Source: CAWGMT01 sp963823675 (lineage in GTDB: Bacteria; Planctomycetota; Planctomycetia; Isosphaerales; Isosphaeraceae). Taken from it: a stretch of DNA of 64,000 bases. Positions 24,478 through 33,276 of the stretch are shown here, in pieces (position 1 is the stretch's first letter; every line of letters begins with the position of its first letter). Both the position numbers and the translations under genes were made by a program. The notes under the pieces are model-generated. The model was not told the DNA's origin. It saw only the letters and a list, made by a program, of their open reading frames with translations, and did no database searches. The stretch spans positions 372,001 through 436,000 of the forward strand of contig CAWGMT010000007.1 of assembly GCA_963823675.1 (NCBI GenBank). The letters run 5' to 3'.

Positions 24478-25519
24478 TCAAGACCAGCGATTCACATCGC
24501 CGGACGCAGGCGCGGCCGTGCGCTCGGGTCGAGCGAGGCGGCGCGCCAGTCCGTCGAACAGCGGCCTCAGGTCGTCCTTGGCGAGAGCACCCATCGTGGC
24601 GATCTGTACCCAGCCGCGTCAACGCAGATAACGGCTGGCGTGTGCGACATCGTACCCAAGCAAACGGCAGGCCGCGGCAAACTCGTCGGGTGACCACCCG
24701 GGCGGCGGGGCGAAACTGGTGACCACCGGCGCCGCCGACTCGGAGCTGGCGACCGGCTCGACGCCAAGCGCGCGGAGGCTCGACCGCACGAACCGGCCGA
24801 GCCCGGCGTAGGCGGCGTAACGGGCGGCACAGGCATCGGGGGTTGGAAACTTCAGGCCGAACCGACGCCCCGCCTTGGCCAGCCTGGCGCCGAACTCGCC
24901 ATTGACCAGGACCAGGCCGGGCCTCGAGTCCCGGTCGGCCGCGAGCGTGGCGGCGACGACGTCGTTGACCAGCGTTCCGCTCCCGCAGAAAAGGGCCACG
25001 CCAGGCGGTCCGTGGACCAGCCCGTCGAGGCGCTCGCGCACCCGCTGGTACCGCGCGACAAACTGGTCGGATCGGCGTGAAACCGGGGCCTCGCGCCAGG
25101 CCGCAAGCACGGGCGCGGAGATCTGGACCGGCCCCGGCAGCAACGAAAGCGGCGCTCCGCGGTCCGCGCGCGATACCGTTTTCAGAAGTTTTTCCCAGCG
25201 GCTGATCTTTTGCCGCAGGCATTCGGGCGGCGGGTCGAGGTCGAGCGTCAGAAACTTGTTCGACAAGACGGCCGGTCCCCGAGTCGGCGTGCTGCGCGAC
25301 TTCGCGGACAAACGTTGCGTAATTGAGCCTATGGACCTGGTCCAGCTCGGCGGTTGTCCTGGCCGGCTGGAAGCGGTACTCGCCCAGGCGCACGAGCGGG
25401 GCGTCGCTGTCGAGCTCCGCGCACGGCACGCTCGAATCCCGCACAAGGACCGTCTCGATGGAAGCCGGGATTGTCGCAAGTGGAGTGAAGCTTCCGCCGT
25501 GATCCCGCAGCCTATCCAT
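24478..25519 (-). pseudogene. GNAT-like plus class V aminotransferase fusion, decayed
   Basis: Three pieces belong together. Residues from ATG 25519 (MDRLRDHGGSFTPLATIPAS, GEYRFQPARTTAELDQVHRL, NYATFVREVAQHADSGTG) look like the start of an N-acyl/GNAT acetyltransferase. Near 25270 the frame shifts and a class V aminotransferase follows: LSLLPGPVQISAPVLAAWRE, HGPPGVALFCGSGTLVNDVV, PGLVLVNGEFGARLAKAGRR. Sequence then jumps from FPTPD to a C-terminal part (APPPGWSPDEFAAACRLLG), so the PLP-lysine region is missing. A TGA at about 24618 splits RYLR from RGWVQIATMGALAKDDLRPL. Deletions plus stops make real decay likely. It borders the purine cluster, where class V enzymes such as ureidoglycine-glyoxylate aminotransferase occur. 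Confidence 0.7.
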
Positions 25520-25664
25520 GGCGTTCGTCCCCTTGGGTCGGGATGATCTGCGGCTCGTTCCGGGCTGCCTTGCCCCCAAATTCGATGCCTCCCGGATCGA
25601 TGAGCGACGCGCGTTGGATCATAAACCGACACTGCCTGAGTTACAGGAGTGGCTGTGTCAAGAA

Positions 25665-26009
25665 TCAACTGCCGCGATACGTGCTGTATCCGAATGGGCT
25701 CAAGAGTAGCGGAACGTGATAGTGCTGCGCCGGGTCGTGGACGTGGAAGTTCACGTCGACTTCGGGATAGAACGTGCGGACGCCGAGAGCCTTGAAGTAG
25801 GGGCCGGTGGCGAAGCGGAGCCGGTAGACCTCCATTTCGAGGGCTGCCAAGGGTGGCACGAACCCAGCGATGCGGCCGTCGGCGTCGGTGACGCCGTGGG
25901 CCAGTTCGGCCCACTGGCCGGGACCGCGGGCAATCTCGAGGGTGACTGCGATTCCCCGTGCCGGCTTGCCGGCCGCGATATCGAGGACATGAGTGGTCAG
26001 CGGGCTCAT
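25665..26009 (-). CDS. uraH: 5-hydroxyisourate hydrolase (transthyretin-like)
   Basis: 114 residues, full length. It hydrolyses 5-hydroxyisourate, the product of urate oxidation, to OHCU in the cytoplasm. The catalytic set is complete: the first histidine in PLTTHVLDIAAG, the arginine near VYRLRF, the histidine in HYHVPLLLSPFGYS, and the C-terminal family signature YRGS. The ATG overlaps the stop of uraD (ATGA), so the two consecutive-step enzymes are translationally coupled. No frame problem is seen here, unlike its neighbour. Confidence 0.96.
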   Translation of the reverse strand: MSPLTTHVLDIAAGKPARGIAVTLEIARGPGQWAELAHGVTDADGRIAGFVPPLAALEMEVYRLRFATGPYFKALGVRTFYPEVDVNFHVHDPAQHYHVPLLLSPFGYSTYRGS

Positions 26010-26508
26010 GGCGCGATTTTCTCCAGGCGAATTCGGGTGATCTTGGCTTGCTCGCCGGCCGCGATCTTGATCTCCTCCGCGGGGTAGTTGGTCAACCGCG
26101 CTTTGAGCACGGTGAGCATCTCGCCGGCCGTCTTTCCGGTCGCGCAGACGATGAAGATATACCCGAACCGCGCTTCGTAGCGACAGTTCTCCTCGGCAAG
26201 CTCCCGGAGCAGATCGTCGGGCGCACCATGAGCGCCCGCTTGTTCGTGGGCCGTCCAGGCTGCGGTCGCGGCAAACTTGGCCCGGAGAGCGTCGAGATCA
26301 CCGATCTTCGGGTGCGCTCCAAATGCCTCGAGCCAGTCGGCGCGCGCAGCCCCCACCAGACGTGATCGGCTGCGTCAAGAACCGCCGACTCGGAATCAAA
26401 AGGCCGCCGTCGCGCCATCAGCTCCGACCAGCGGGCCGAGCCGCAGCAGCGCTGGAACGCCTCGCGGGCTTGTTCAACGGTCCATGCGTTGATCTGGGTC
26501 AAGTTCAT
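26006..26508 (-). CDS. uraD: OHCU decarboxylase, with one frameshift
   Basis: About 167 residues after correcting one base. The N-terminal part from ATG 26508 reads MNLTQINAWTVEQAREAFQR and SAVLDAADHVW; then, in the next frame, GAARADWLEAFGAHPKIGD, LAEENCRYEARFGYIFIVCA and KTAGEMLTVLKARL. The AHPKIGD histidine and the EARFGYIFIVCATGK block are the active-site region of 2-oxo-4-hydroxy-4-carboxy-5-ureidoimidazoline decarboxylase, which makes S-allantoin. The break is at the G-run TGGTGGGGG near 26358-26366, where one lost base restores the frame. The ATG overlaps the stop of the small upstream ORF and the stop overlaps uraH, so the operon structure is intact. Confidence 0.85.
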
Positions 26509-26684
26509 GCGCCCTTCGCCCCATTGAGCCGGGCACCGGCGACGCGACCGGCGATTTCGGCTCGCATCGACTCGCGCTCGGCCATGACGGCGGCGGATTG
26601 CGCCTCCATCGCCGCGGTGGCTTGCTCGAGCGCCCGGGCCGCGCCGTTGCGTTCGTGGACCATCTCCGTGGCCAGGTTCATCAT
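26505..26684 (-). CDS. Small helical protein coupled to uraD, unknown
   Basis: 59 residues from the double ATG at 26684 (GGAGCG just upstream); the frame is open further, to a TTG at 26738. The peptide is strongly helical with alanine/glutamate heptads (ALEQATAAMEAQSAAVMAER, ESMRAEIAGRVAGARL), probably a coiled coil. Its stop overlaps the uraD start (ATGA), which argues that it is translated. I do not recognise a family. It could be a truncated remnant kept as a leader, or a true partner of the ureide enzymes. Confidence 0.45.
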   Translation of the reverse strand: MMNLATEMVHERNGAARALEQATAAMEAQSAAVMAERESMRAEIAGRVAGARLNGAKGA

Positions 26685-26939
26685 TCGCTCCGCCCGCGGT
26701 GCATCGCGGTACGCTGCTGGCACTCTCCGGATCGACAACCTGCTGCTCCACTGAATTCAAATGAACGGTGCTGCACGAATCGAGTCTCTATGTTCCGCCC
26801 CACCTTCTCGGAATTCAAGCGCCGGCACGCGGCACGCGGCGATTTGGCGCGGGGCGAAGCTGAACGATGAATCGAGCGGTGTCCGATTGTGGACTGACCT
26901 CTGCGCACCGCGTCCGCCCGGTGTTGGCGGTGATTGATT

Positions 26940-27100
26940 TACGGAAATTGGGCTCTGTCCCCCGATCGGTTGGTTGCGGCTACGCCGCATTGGGAACTGG
27001 CTGAGAATTCTTTCCTGGAGAGTCGTCTTTCGCTCCGCGAATGATCGTCGTTTCGCGGAGCGAAAGGCGACACTTGATCCCGGCCAGCGCCTTAGGAGTC
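26940..27100. repeat. Dispersed hairpin repeat, copy C
   Basis: Holds GGGCTCTGTCCCCCGATC (26950-26967), TTGGTTGCGGCTACGCCGC, GAACTGGCTGAGAATT, GGAGAGTCGT and the long hairpin CTTTCGCTCCGCGAA (27027-27041) / TTTCGCGGAGCGAAAG (27051-27066) followed by GCGACACTTGATCCCGGCC. It is about 85 percent identical by eye to the reverse complement of copy B over roughly 95 bases, and carries the CTCTGTCCCCC module of copy A. The rest of 26685-26939 shows no recognisable gene. Confidence 0.85.
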
Positions 27101-27220
27101 GGCCGAGTGGCAAGGTGGGGCTTGCACCCACGCGATGCCGATCGCGGTAAAAGCCACGGCGAGCATCACGTCGTGGATCTGGTAGGTCGAGCGCCTCGAG
27201 CGCCGCATTTTCTTTCCCAT
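27092..27220 (-). CDS. 42-residue membrane-like ORF, possibly truncated
   Basis: Encodes MGKKMRRSRRSTYQIHDVML then a hydrophobic AVAFTAIGIAWVQAPP. The positively charged start followed by one membrane helix looks like the beginning of a planctomycete membrane protein. It ends inside or at the edge of repeat copy C, so the repeat may have cut the gene. There is no clear ribosome binding site. Low confidence that it is expressed. Confidence 0.3.
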   Translation of the reverse strand: MGKKMRRSRRSTYQIHDVMLAVAFTAIGIAWVQAPPCHSADS

Positions 27221-27346
27221 TGCGGCCTATGCCAGGCCGCGACCAAAAGAGAAATCCCCGAATCCAAACTACGGTCTGGTCCGTTCCGGCTGAAGCCGGG
27301 ACTCCAACCAGAGCCAGTCCGTCTCCCCCTCACGGCGAAACGCCGG

Positions 27347-28755
27347 CTATTCGATCCGGTGTCTGGCGCTAAAAAGCGGGCGGCCGCGGCTTGATTCGGC
27401 GAAGCCGCCAGAAGAACGATAGACGGCACGGCCCCTGAGGTAGGTCGTCTCGACCTGGCCCTGGAGCGTGCGTCCCTCGTAGGGCGTCGCCTTGTGGCGG
27501 TGATGGAGAGAGGCTGCGTCTACCGTGAATGTCGATTCCGGATCGAAAACGACGAGGTCGGCATCGTAGCCCCGCGCGATCTGCCCCTTGCGTGCCCCAA
27601 GGCCGACAAGCGCGGCGGGGTGCTGGGCCATCCATGCGGCGATCTGGTCGATCGCAAACCCGCGCCGGCGCGCCTCGGTCCAGACGGCCGGCAAGCTGAG
27701 CTCCAGCGACGCAATCCCGCCCCAGGCCCGGCACACGTCACCCTCGGCCAGGTGCTTGAGCTCGGGAGGCGCGGGCGAGTGATCCGACCCGATCGTATCG
27801 ATCAAGCCGGCGCGCAGGCCATCCCAGAGCCGCTCGCGGTTCTCGCGCTCCCGGATCGGCGGTGCGCACTTGTAACGGGGGTCGCCGTCAGGAATCTCCT
27901 CGGCGGCGAATGTCAGGTAATGGGGACAGGTCTCGACGGAGAGAGCCAGCCCCGCTGCGCGGGCACGGGCGATCATCGGCAGAGCGTCGGCCGACGACAA
28001 GTGCACGATGTGGACATGACAGCGAAGCTCGCGGCCCAGATCGATCAGGAGGCGGATCGCGTCGTCTTCCCAGCCGCGTGGGCGCGACGCAAGATGCCGC
28101 GCGTAGCTGCGCCTCTCCGAGAGTGTCGCCGCCGGCTCGGGCAACGGGCCACTCGCCAGCTCAGCATGGACCAAAAGCGGCAATGCCGCGCTGGCCAGTT
28201 GGGGCATCACGGCGCGCAGGTCGGCCTCGGTCGCATTGGGAAACTCGTCGATCCCCGAATGGCAGAGGAACGCCTTGAAGCCCAGCACTCCGGCCGAGAT
28301 CAGCAGACCGACCTCCCGGCTCCCACCGGGACCACGCCGCCGTAGAAACCGCAATCGACCCAGAGCTTGGCCCGCGCGGCCTCAAGCTTCAGCGCGAGGG
28401 CCCCAGCGGTCGTCGTCACGGGAGAGCTGTTGAGCGGCATGTCCACCAGGGTGGTGATTCCGCCGGCCGCCGCGGCGCGCGTCGCCGTGGCAAAGCCCTC
28501 CCACTCGGTGCGCCCGGGCTCGTTGATGTGGACATGGGTATCGACCAGGCCCGGCAAAACAACGCGATCGCCCACATCTTCAACCCGGCACGAGGCGGGA
28601 AGAGCTTCGGGTGCGACCACGTCGACGATCGTCTCGCCCGAGACCACGACCGCCGCCGCGCGCAGCCCCGATGGCGTGACGGCGCGGCGGCTGACAATCG
28701 CCCAGAGTTCTTGGTCGTCGTGGTTTTCAATGTCGTTGTGTGCCTGATCCTGCAT
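27347..28755 (-). CDS. allB: Allantoinase, with one frameshift
   Basis: About 469 residues after correction. ATG 28755 was chosen because GGAG lies 5 bases upstream. The N-terminal piece has LPGLVDTHVHINEPGRTEWE (metal-binding HxH) and GGITTLVDMPLNSSPVT; near 28325-28332 (CCCGGTGGG on the coding strand) the frame moves and continues LISAGVLGFKAFLCHSGIDE with the carboxylated lysine, HVHIVHLSSADAL, and IDTIGSDHSPAPPELK with the metal aspartate. It opens the allantoin ring to allantoate. The gene is divergent from pucL with about 80 bases between starts, so both share one control region. A single missing base explains the break. Confidence 0.88.
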
Positions 28756-28838
28756 CCCGCTCCACTCCCGCATGGTCCAAGCGTTATGATGGGGCCAGTT
28801 TACTCTGTTGCGAATCGGCGAAAGCGAGGGACCTGAAC

Positions 28839-29684
28839 GTGCCCGGCGTACTCACCGAACATTCTTACGGCAAGTCGCGGATCCGGCTGACCAAGGTCAC
28901 GCGACTCGCCGACCGTCACGAGGTCCGCGAGCTCGTGATCGACATCCAGCTCAAGGGTGATTTCGCGGGCTCGTATACGAGCGGCGACAACCGCATGATC
29001 ATCCCGACGGACACCATGAAGAACGTCGCCTATGCGCTTGCCAAGGAGCACTCGCTGGAATCGATCGAGGACTTCGGTGCCGTGCTCGCGAGCCACTTCC
29101 TGGCGAATCATCCTCATGTCGAAACGGCGACCGTCGAGATCGCCGAACAGCCACTCGAGCGCATTCGCGTGGGGGGTCGAGCGCATCCTCACGCATTTGC
29201 GGGCAAGACCAGTGAGTCGGATACGAGCACTGTCCACGGCTCGCGCGGCGGATTGCGCGTGGTGTCGGGCATCGACGATCTGTTCCTGCTCAAGTCGACT
29301 GCTTCGGCCTTCTGCGGTTTCCTCCGCGACCGCTATACGACGCTCAAGGACGCCCCCGATCGGATCATGGCCACCATGCTCTCGGCCCGGTGGATCTACT
29401 CCGATGCGGGCGCCGATTGGAATGAGGCACGTCTGAAGATTCGCCGCGCACTCCTGGAAACGTTCGCCGAGCACCAGAGCCTCTCCGTGCAGCAGACCCT
29501 GTACGCGATGGGCGCGGCGGCTCTGGCCGGGTCCCCCGAGATCGTGTCGATCACACTCACCATGCCCAACAAGCATCGCATCCTCGTCGATCTGGAGCCG
29601 TTCGGCCTGGAAAACGCCAACGAGGTCTTCATCGCCACCGACGAGCCGTACGGGATCATCACGGGAACACTCAAGCGCGAGTGA
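28839..29684 (+). CDS. pucL: Urate hydroxylase (uricase), cofactor-free
   Basis: 281 residues from GTG 28839, preferred over the upstream ATG frame at 28740 because GAGGGA lies 9 bases before it and the protein then starts like other uricases. Catalytic residues are recognisable: lysine in SRIRLTKVTR, threonine in NRMIIPTDTMKNVAYALAKE, and the Asn/His pair in LTMPNKHRILVDLEP. The enzyme oxidises urate with O2 to 5-hydroxyisourate, the substrate of UraH encoded 3 kb away. It carries no N-terminal UraD domain, in line with a separate uraD. Convergent with allC, with only 2 bases between stops. Confidence 0.95.
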   Translation: MPGVLTEHSYGKSRIRLTKVTRLADRHEVRELVIDIQLKGDFAGSYTSGDNRMIIPTDTMKNVAYALAKEHSLESIEDFGAVLASHFLANHPHVETATVEIAEQPLERIRVGGRAHPHAFAGKTSESDTSTVHGSRGGLRVVSGIDDLFLLKSTASAFCGFLRDRYTTLKDAPDRIMATMLSARWIYSDAGADWNEARLKIRRALLETFAEHQSLSVQQTLYAMGAAALAGSPEIVSITLTMPNKHRILVDLEPFGLENANEVFIATDEPYGIITGTLKRE

Positions 29685-29686
29685 GT

Positions 29687-30958
29687 TCAATCATTGTGAA
29701 CCTTTGCGGCGGCCTCTGCCAGGCGTGCCAGTGTGAGCGCCAGCACCTCGATGCCCCGGGCGATCGCCGCGGGCTCGCAGAATTCGTCTGGGCGGTGGCT
29801 GATTCCATCCTTGCAGGGGATGAAGATCATTCCGGAGGGCGCGATACGGGCCATGAACAGCGAATCGTGATAGGCGCGGCTGATGACCGGCAGGCTCTTC
29901 ACACCGAGCTCGCCGCACGCCGCCTCGATCGCAAGGACGACGGCGCCCGCAGTCTGTGCTGGGGGGTCGGAGCTGAGACAGTCGATGCCCGCTTTCAATT
30001 CCCGGCGCCGGCCAATCGCCACGACGGCTTGCTGAATTGCCGTTAACACGGAATCGCGCCGGCCAGGATCGATGTCGCGGACGTCGATCTCCAGGACCAC
30101 GCGATCGGGGATGCTGTTGATCGCGCCGGGGTGCACGCGGCAGACGCCCGTGGTTGCGACGGTATCGGTGCTGCCGCTCGCTCTGGCGATGGCTTCGACG
30201 GCGAGCACCGCTTCCGCGGCCGCGCAAAGTGCGTCCTTCCGCCAGGGCATCAGGACCGTGCCGGCGTGCCCACCTTCTCCCTCCAGGGTGATGCGGAGCG
30301 CGGCCGGGGCCGCGATCGCCGTGACGATCCCGATCGGGAAGCCGCTCTCTTGGAGCACGGTGCCCTGTTCGATGTGCAGCTCGACGAATGCACTGTAGTG
30401 ACCCTCGGCAAGTCGAGTGCCGGCGAGCTCACCGCGGAAGCCGGCGGCGCGGCGGATTTCGTCGAGGGTTCGCCCCTCCGAGTCCCGCAGCGTGGCCGCG
30501 GCCGCCGCTGCCAGGGAACCGGACAGAAGCCGGCTCCCCAGGCAGCCGATGCCAAACCGGGTCGGCTCCTCGCTGGTGAACATCAAAAGCTCGACCGGCG
30601 CCGCGGGCTGGAACCCGGCCGCGCGCAAAGTGCGGATCGCCGCGAGCCCACCGAGCACTCCGACCGTGCCGTCAAACCGGCCGGAGTGCGGGATTGCGTC
30701 GATGTGCGAGCCCGTTCCGACCGCAGGCAGGTCGGGCCGGCTGCCTTCCCAGCGCGCGAACAAGTTGCCGATCGGGTCCTCGCGCACCGATAGCCCAAGC
30801 TCGGCGCACAGGTCCTTGATCAGGGCCCGCGCGGCCAGGTCGGCGTCGGTGTAAACCACTCGGGTCACGGCGGGAGCGGGGGCGTCGCTCTGGAGCGCCA
30901 GCCGGTCAAGCTCGCTCATGACGCGGTCGATGTCAACCTTGAGGCGCAGGGATGTCAT
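29687..30958 (-). CDS. allC: Allantoate amidohydrolase (M20 family)
   Basis: 423 residues from ATG 30958, which overlaps the stop of the upstream cupin gene (ATGA); the frame extends further upstream but that part lies over the cupin gene. M20 metal ligands are in place: GTGSHIDAIPHSGRFDGTVG, the GFQPAAPVELLMFTSEEPTR glutamates, AFVELHIEQGTVLQESG and the C-terminal CKDGISHRPDE histidine. The substrate lid has GGHAGTVLMPWRKDAL. This subfamily (AllC/UAH/beta-ureidopropionase) hydrolyses and decarboxylates carbamoyl amides; next to AllE, allantoate is the likely substrate, yielding ureidoglycine, CO2 and ammonia. Confidence 0.88.
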   Translation of the reverse strand: MTSLRLKVDIDRVMSELDRLALQSDAPAPAVTRVVYTDADLAARALIKDLCAELGLSVREDPIGNLFARWEGSRPDLPAVGTGSHIDAIPHSGRFDGTVGVLGGLAAIRTLRAAGFQPAAPVELLMFTSEEPTRFGIGCLGSRLLSGSLAAAAAATLRDSEGRTLDEIRRAAGFRGELAGTRLAEGHYSAFVELHIEQGTVLQESGFPIGIVTAIAAPAALRITLEGEGGHAGTVLMPWRKDALCAAAEAVLAVEAIARASGSTDTVATTGVCRVHPGAINSIPDRVVLEIDVRDIDPGRRDSVLTAIQQAVVAIGRRRELKAGIDCLSSDPPAQTAGAVVLAIEAACGELGVKSLPVISRAYHDSLFMARIAPSGMIFIPCKDGISHRPDEFCEPAAIARGIEVLALTLARLAEAAAKVHND

Positions 30959-31707
30959 TCGTCTTCCTCCAGGGGATCCCGGTTGACGTCCTTGTAGTAA
31001 AGGTACCGTGCCGGGCCCTTGCCCATTGCCACGAACCATTGCGGGCAAAAAGGCGCCATCCAGATACAGTCACCTTGCCGCACCGGGTACCAGTCGTCTC
31101 CGAGACGATAAACGCCTTGACCTTCCAGCATCAAGAGCCCGTGCTCCATCACGTGCACCTCGACCAAGGGGAGCGTCGCTCCGCGCTCGTAAGTGAAAAC
31201 GTTGACGGCGAGGTCGAACCGCGGATCGCGCGGCAAGAGCACCTTGAGAATGGCGTCCGGATCGCCCAGGAAAGGTGCGCCTTCGACATTGCCCTCGTTG
31301 CCGCAAAGCGCACCGGGGACTTCAATTCCGGGCCGGGTCGCATACCGCTTCTCGAAAATGTTGAGACGGGCCGGCGCCGTCGCGCAAATTGCCAGATCGA
31401 AACCCGGCGGGCCATAGGCATACCCGCCGGTCCCGAGGCGACATTCGCCCGAATGGGGCAGCGACAGCGAGATTTCCCCGTCGAGCACATAGATCACCCG
31501 CTCAACCGACGGCGGTGCAGGCCCCGCCGTGCCGCCTTTTTCCATCAATGCGAGGTACTGGGTGAATCGGGCGCCCATGCGGGGCGAGATCAAGATGATG
31601 CCCTGCGTCTGATCCCAGCCGGGAAGGTCCGATCTGACGAAGCTCTCCGGTGCGATCAGGGCGTGCGAGCGCCGGACGCGACTGCGGGTCGTGCCGAAGA
31701 TTTCCAT
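30955..31707 (-). CDS. allE: (S)-ureidoglycine aminohydrolase, bicupin
   Basis: 250 residues with two cupin domains. The N-terminal cupin includes GWDQTQGIILISPRMGARF and VERVIYVLDGEISLSL; the C-terminal cupin has the Mn-binding segment VEVHVMEHGLLMLEGQGVYR, DDWYPVRQGDCIWMAPFCPQ and the family end ARYLYYKDVNRDPL. The enzyme releases ammonia from ureidoglycine to give ureidoglycolate in the cytoplasm. It sits between two M20 amidohydrolase genes that would act before and after it in the pathway, and overlaps the allC start by 4 bases. Confidence 0.94.
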   Translation of the reverse strand: MEIFGTTRSRVRRSHALIAPESFVRSDLPGWDQTQGIILISPRMGARFTQYLALMEKGGTAGPAPPSVERVIYVLDGEISLSLPHSGECRLGTGGYAYGPPGFDLAICATAPARLNIFEKRYATRPGIEVPGALCGNEGNVEGAPFLGDPDAILKVLLPRDPRFDLAVNVFTYERGATLPLVEVHVMEHGLLMLEGQGVYRLGDDWYPVRQGDCIWMAPFCPQWFVAMGKGPARYLYYKDVNRDPLEEDE

Positions 31708-31745
31708 CCGTTCGACTCCAAAGGTACCGACGATCGGGCGATTTC

Positions 31746-33035
31746 TTACTTGAAGCGCGCTGCGGTCGCCAAGAGGTCAAGAAAATGCACCAACACCTCG
31801 AGAGCCGTTGCGACGTCGTCGGGAAGCACGCGCTCATCGGGATGGTGGCTCACGCCGCCGGGGCTGCGCAGGAAGAGCATCGCCATCGGCGCGACGGAGG
31901 CCATCACGGCGGCATCGTGCCCGGCGCCGCTCCACAGGCGGTGGGGCACGAGGCCAGTCAACCGCACAGCCTCGGCGAGCAAGCCGGTCAGGAACGGATC
32001 GGCCGGGACGGCCGGGTGGTCCTCTGCGCGGGTGACGTGGAACCCAACGCCTCGCCGCGCGGCGAATTCGCCAGCCCGTTTCTTGAGCTCGGCCACCGCC
32101 GCCGCCCGGTCGGCGTCCCGATCATGGCGGACGTCGATGCTGAGCTGCGCCGCCCCCGGCACCACGTTGACCGCGCCGGGTGTGACCGCCAGGGCGCCGA
32201 CCGTCGCGCGCAAGCCGCTAAAGGACCGCGGCAGCCGCTCGACCTCGAGCACGAGCTCCGCGGCCGCCGCCAGCGCGTCGCGCCGACCCTCCATCGGCTG
32301 CGTGCCCGCGTGGCCCTGCCTGCCACGCAGCTCGGCCCAGATCCGGGTTTGCCCGACGATCGCTTCGACGATTCCGACCGGGGCTTGAAGTGCTTCCAGA
32401 ACCGGTCCCTGCTCGATATGCGCCTCGATGTATCCGAGTATCGCACCGGTTGGGTACGCGGCAAGTTCGATCCGCGACGGATCGAGCCCGAAGGCCCGGA
32501 ATGCTGCCGCCATGGTGATTCCGTCGCCGTCAGTTCGGTCGAGCAGTTGGCGATCGAATCGGCCGCAGACCGCCAGGCTGCCCAGGAACGGAGCGCCGTA
32601 GCGAACGCCCTCTTCATCGCCAAACGCGATCAAGTCGATGCCGAAAGGGAGGTGCCGGCCGCCAAGAGCCTGCACGGCCGCCAGGCCGAGCAGGACGCCG
32701 AGCGGCCCGTCGTACTTGCCGGCATCCGGGACCGAGTCCAGATGAGATCCAATCATGAGCACCGGCAGCTCCGGCCGCAGTCCCGGGTAGCGTCCGATCA
32801 AGTTGCCGGCCGGGTCGGTGCGAACGGCCAGATTGGCCTCTTCCATCCACTCGATCAGCTTGCCATGAAGGCGGCGCATGGGCTCGCTGAGGAACCTGCG
32901 CGTGATCTTGCCCTCTTCCTCCGAAAACAGGGCGATCTGATCGCAGCGAGCGAGCACAACGTCGGCCATCCCCGCCCGAGCCGAGCGCGGGCCAGTTTCC
33001 TCTCTTCCAGGAATCACTGCACCTTTTTCCGCCAT
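31746..33035 (-). CDS. M20 amidohydrolase, probable ureidoglycolate amidohydrolase
   Basis: About 429 residues from ATG 33035; ATG 32969 (407 residues, MADVVLARCDQIALFSEEEG) is equally plausible, and neither has a clear ribosome binding site. M20 motifs are complete: IGSHLDSVPDAGKYDGPLG, FGDEEGVRYGAPFLGS, YIEAHIEQGPVLEALQ, GRQGHAGTQPMEGRRDAL, WSGAGHDAAVMASVAPMAML and GVSHHPDE. Known enzymes of this subfamily hydrolyse allantoate, ureidoglycolate or N-carbamoyl amino acids. As a separate AllC is encoded downstream and AllE makes ureidoglycolate, the best inference is ureidoglycolate to glyoxylate. No allA-type lyase is in the window. It heads the allE-allC transcript. Confidence 0.85.
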   Translation of the reverse strand: MAEKGAVIPGREETGPRSARAGMADVVLARCDQIALFSEEEGKITRRFLSEPMRRLHGKLIEWMEEANLAVRTDPAGNLIGRYPGLRPELPVLMIGSHLDSVPDAGKYDGPLGVLLGLAAVQALGGRHLPFGIDLIAFGDEEGVRYGAPFLGSLAVCGRFDRQLLDRTDGDGITMAAAFRAFGLDPSRIELAAYPTGAILGYIEAHIEQGPVLEALQAPVGIVEAIVGQTRIWAELRGRQGHAGTQPMEGRRDALAAAAELVLEVERLPRSFSGLRATVGALAVTPGAVNVVPGAAQLSIDVRHDRDADRAAAVAELKKRAGEFAARRGVGFHVTRAEDHPAVPADPFLTGLLAEAVRLTGLVPHRLWSGAGHDAAVMASVAPMAMLFLRSPGGVSHHPDERVLPDDVATALEVLVHFLDLLATAARFK

Positions 33036-33276
33036 CTGTCTGGTCGCGACGCGACCTTTCCGCACAGATTCCCCCGGACATTCACCGCGCCACCTCTTCG
33101 GCTTCTTGACCATGATCATGGCTGAGTGTAACATCTCCCTGGAATCGTCATCTACTCAAGTCGGCCCTCTCGATTGCGCCGATCACAAGAATTGGTCAAC
33201 CTCCACCCCGGCCAGTTGTTATAAACCAATCAAGGCGTTGTGTTTCACCTCGCTGTCAATCGAGACCGACGATCGT

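Noticed and set aside
24239..25200. Continuation of the 25579 minus-strand frame as a real protein
   Set aside because: After about 25270 this frame is arginine/alanine-rich shadow sequence; the aminotransferase text lies in the neighbouring frame and PlsC occupies the end.
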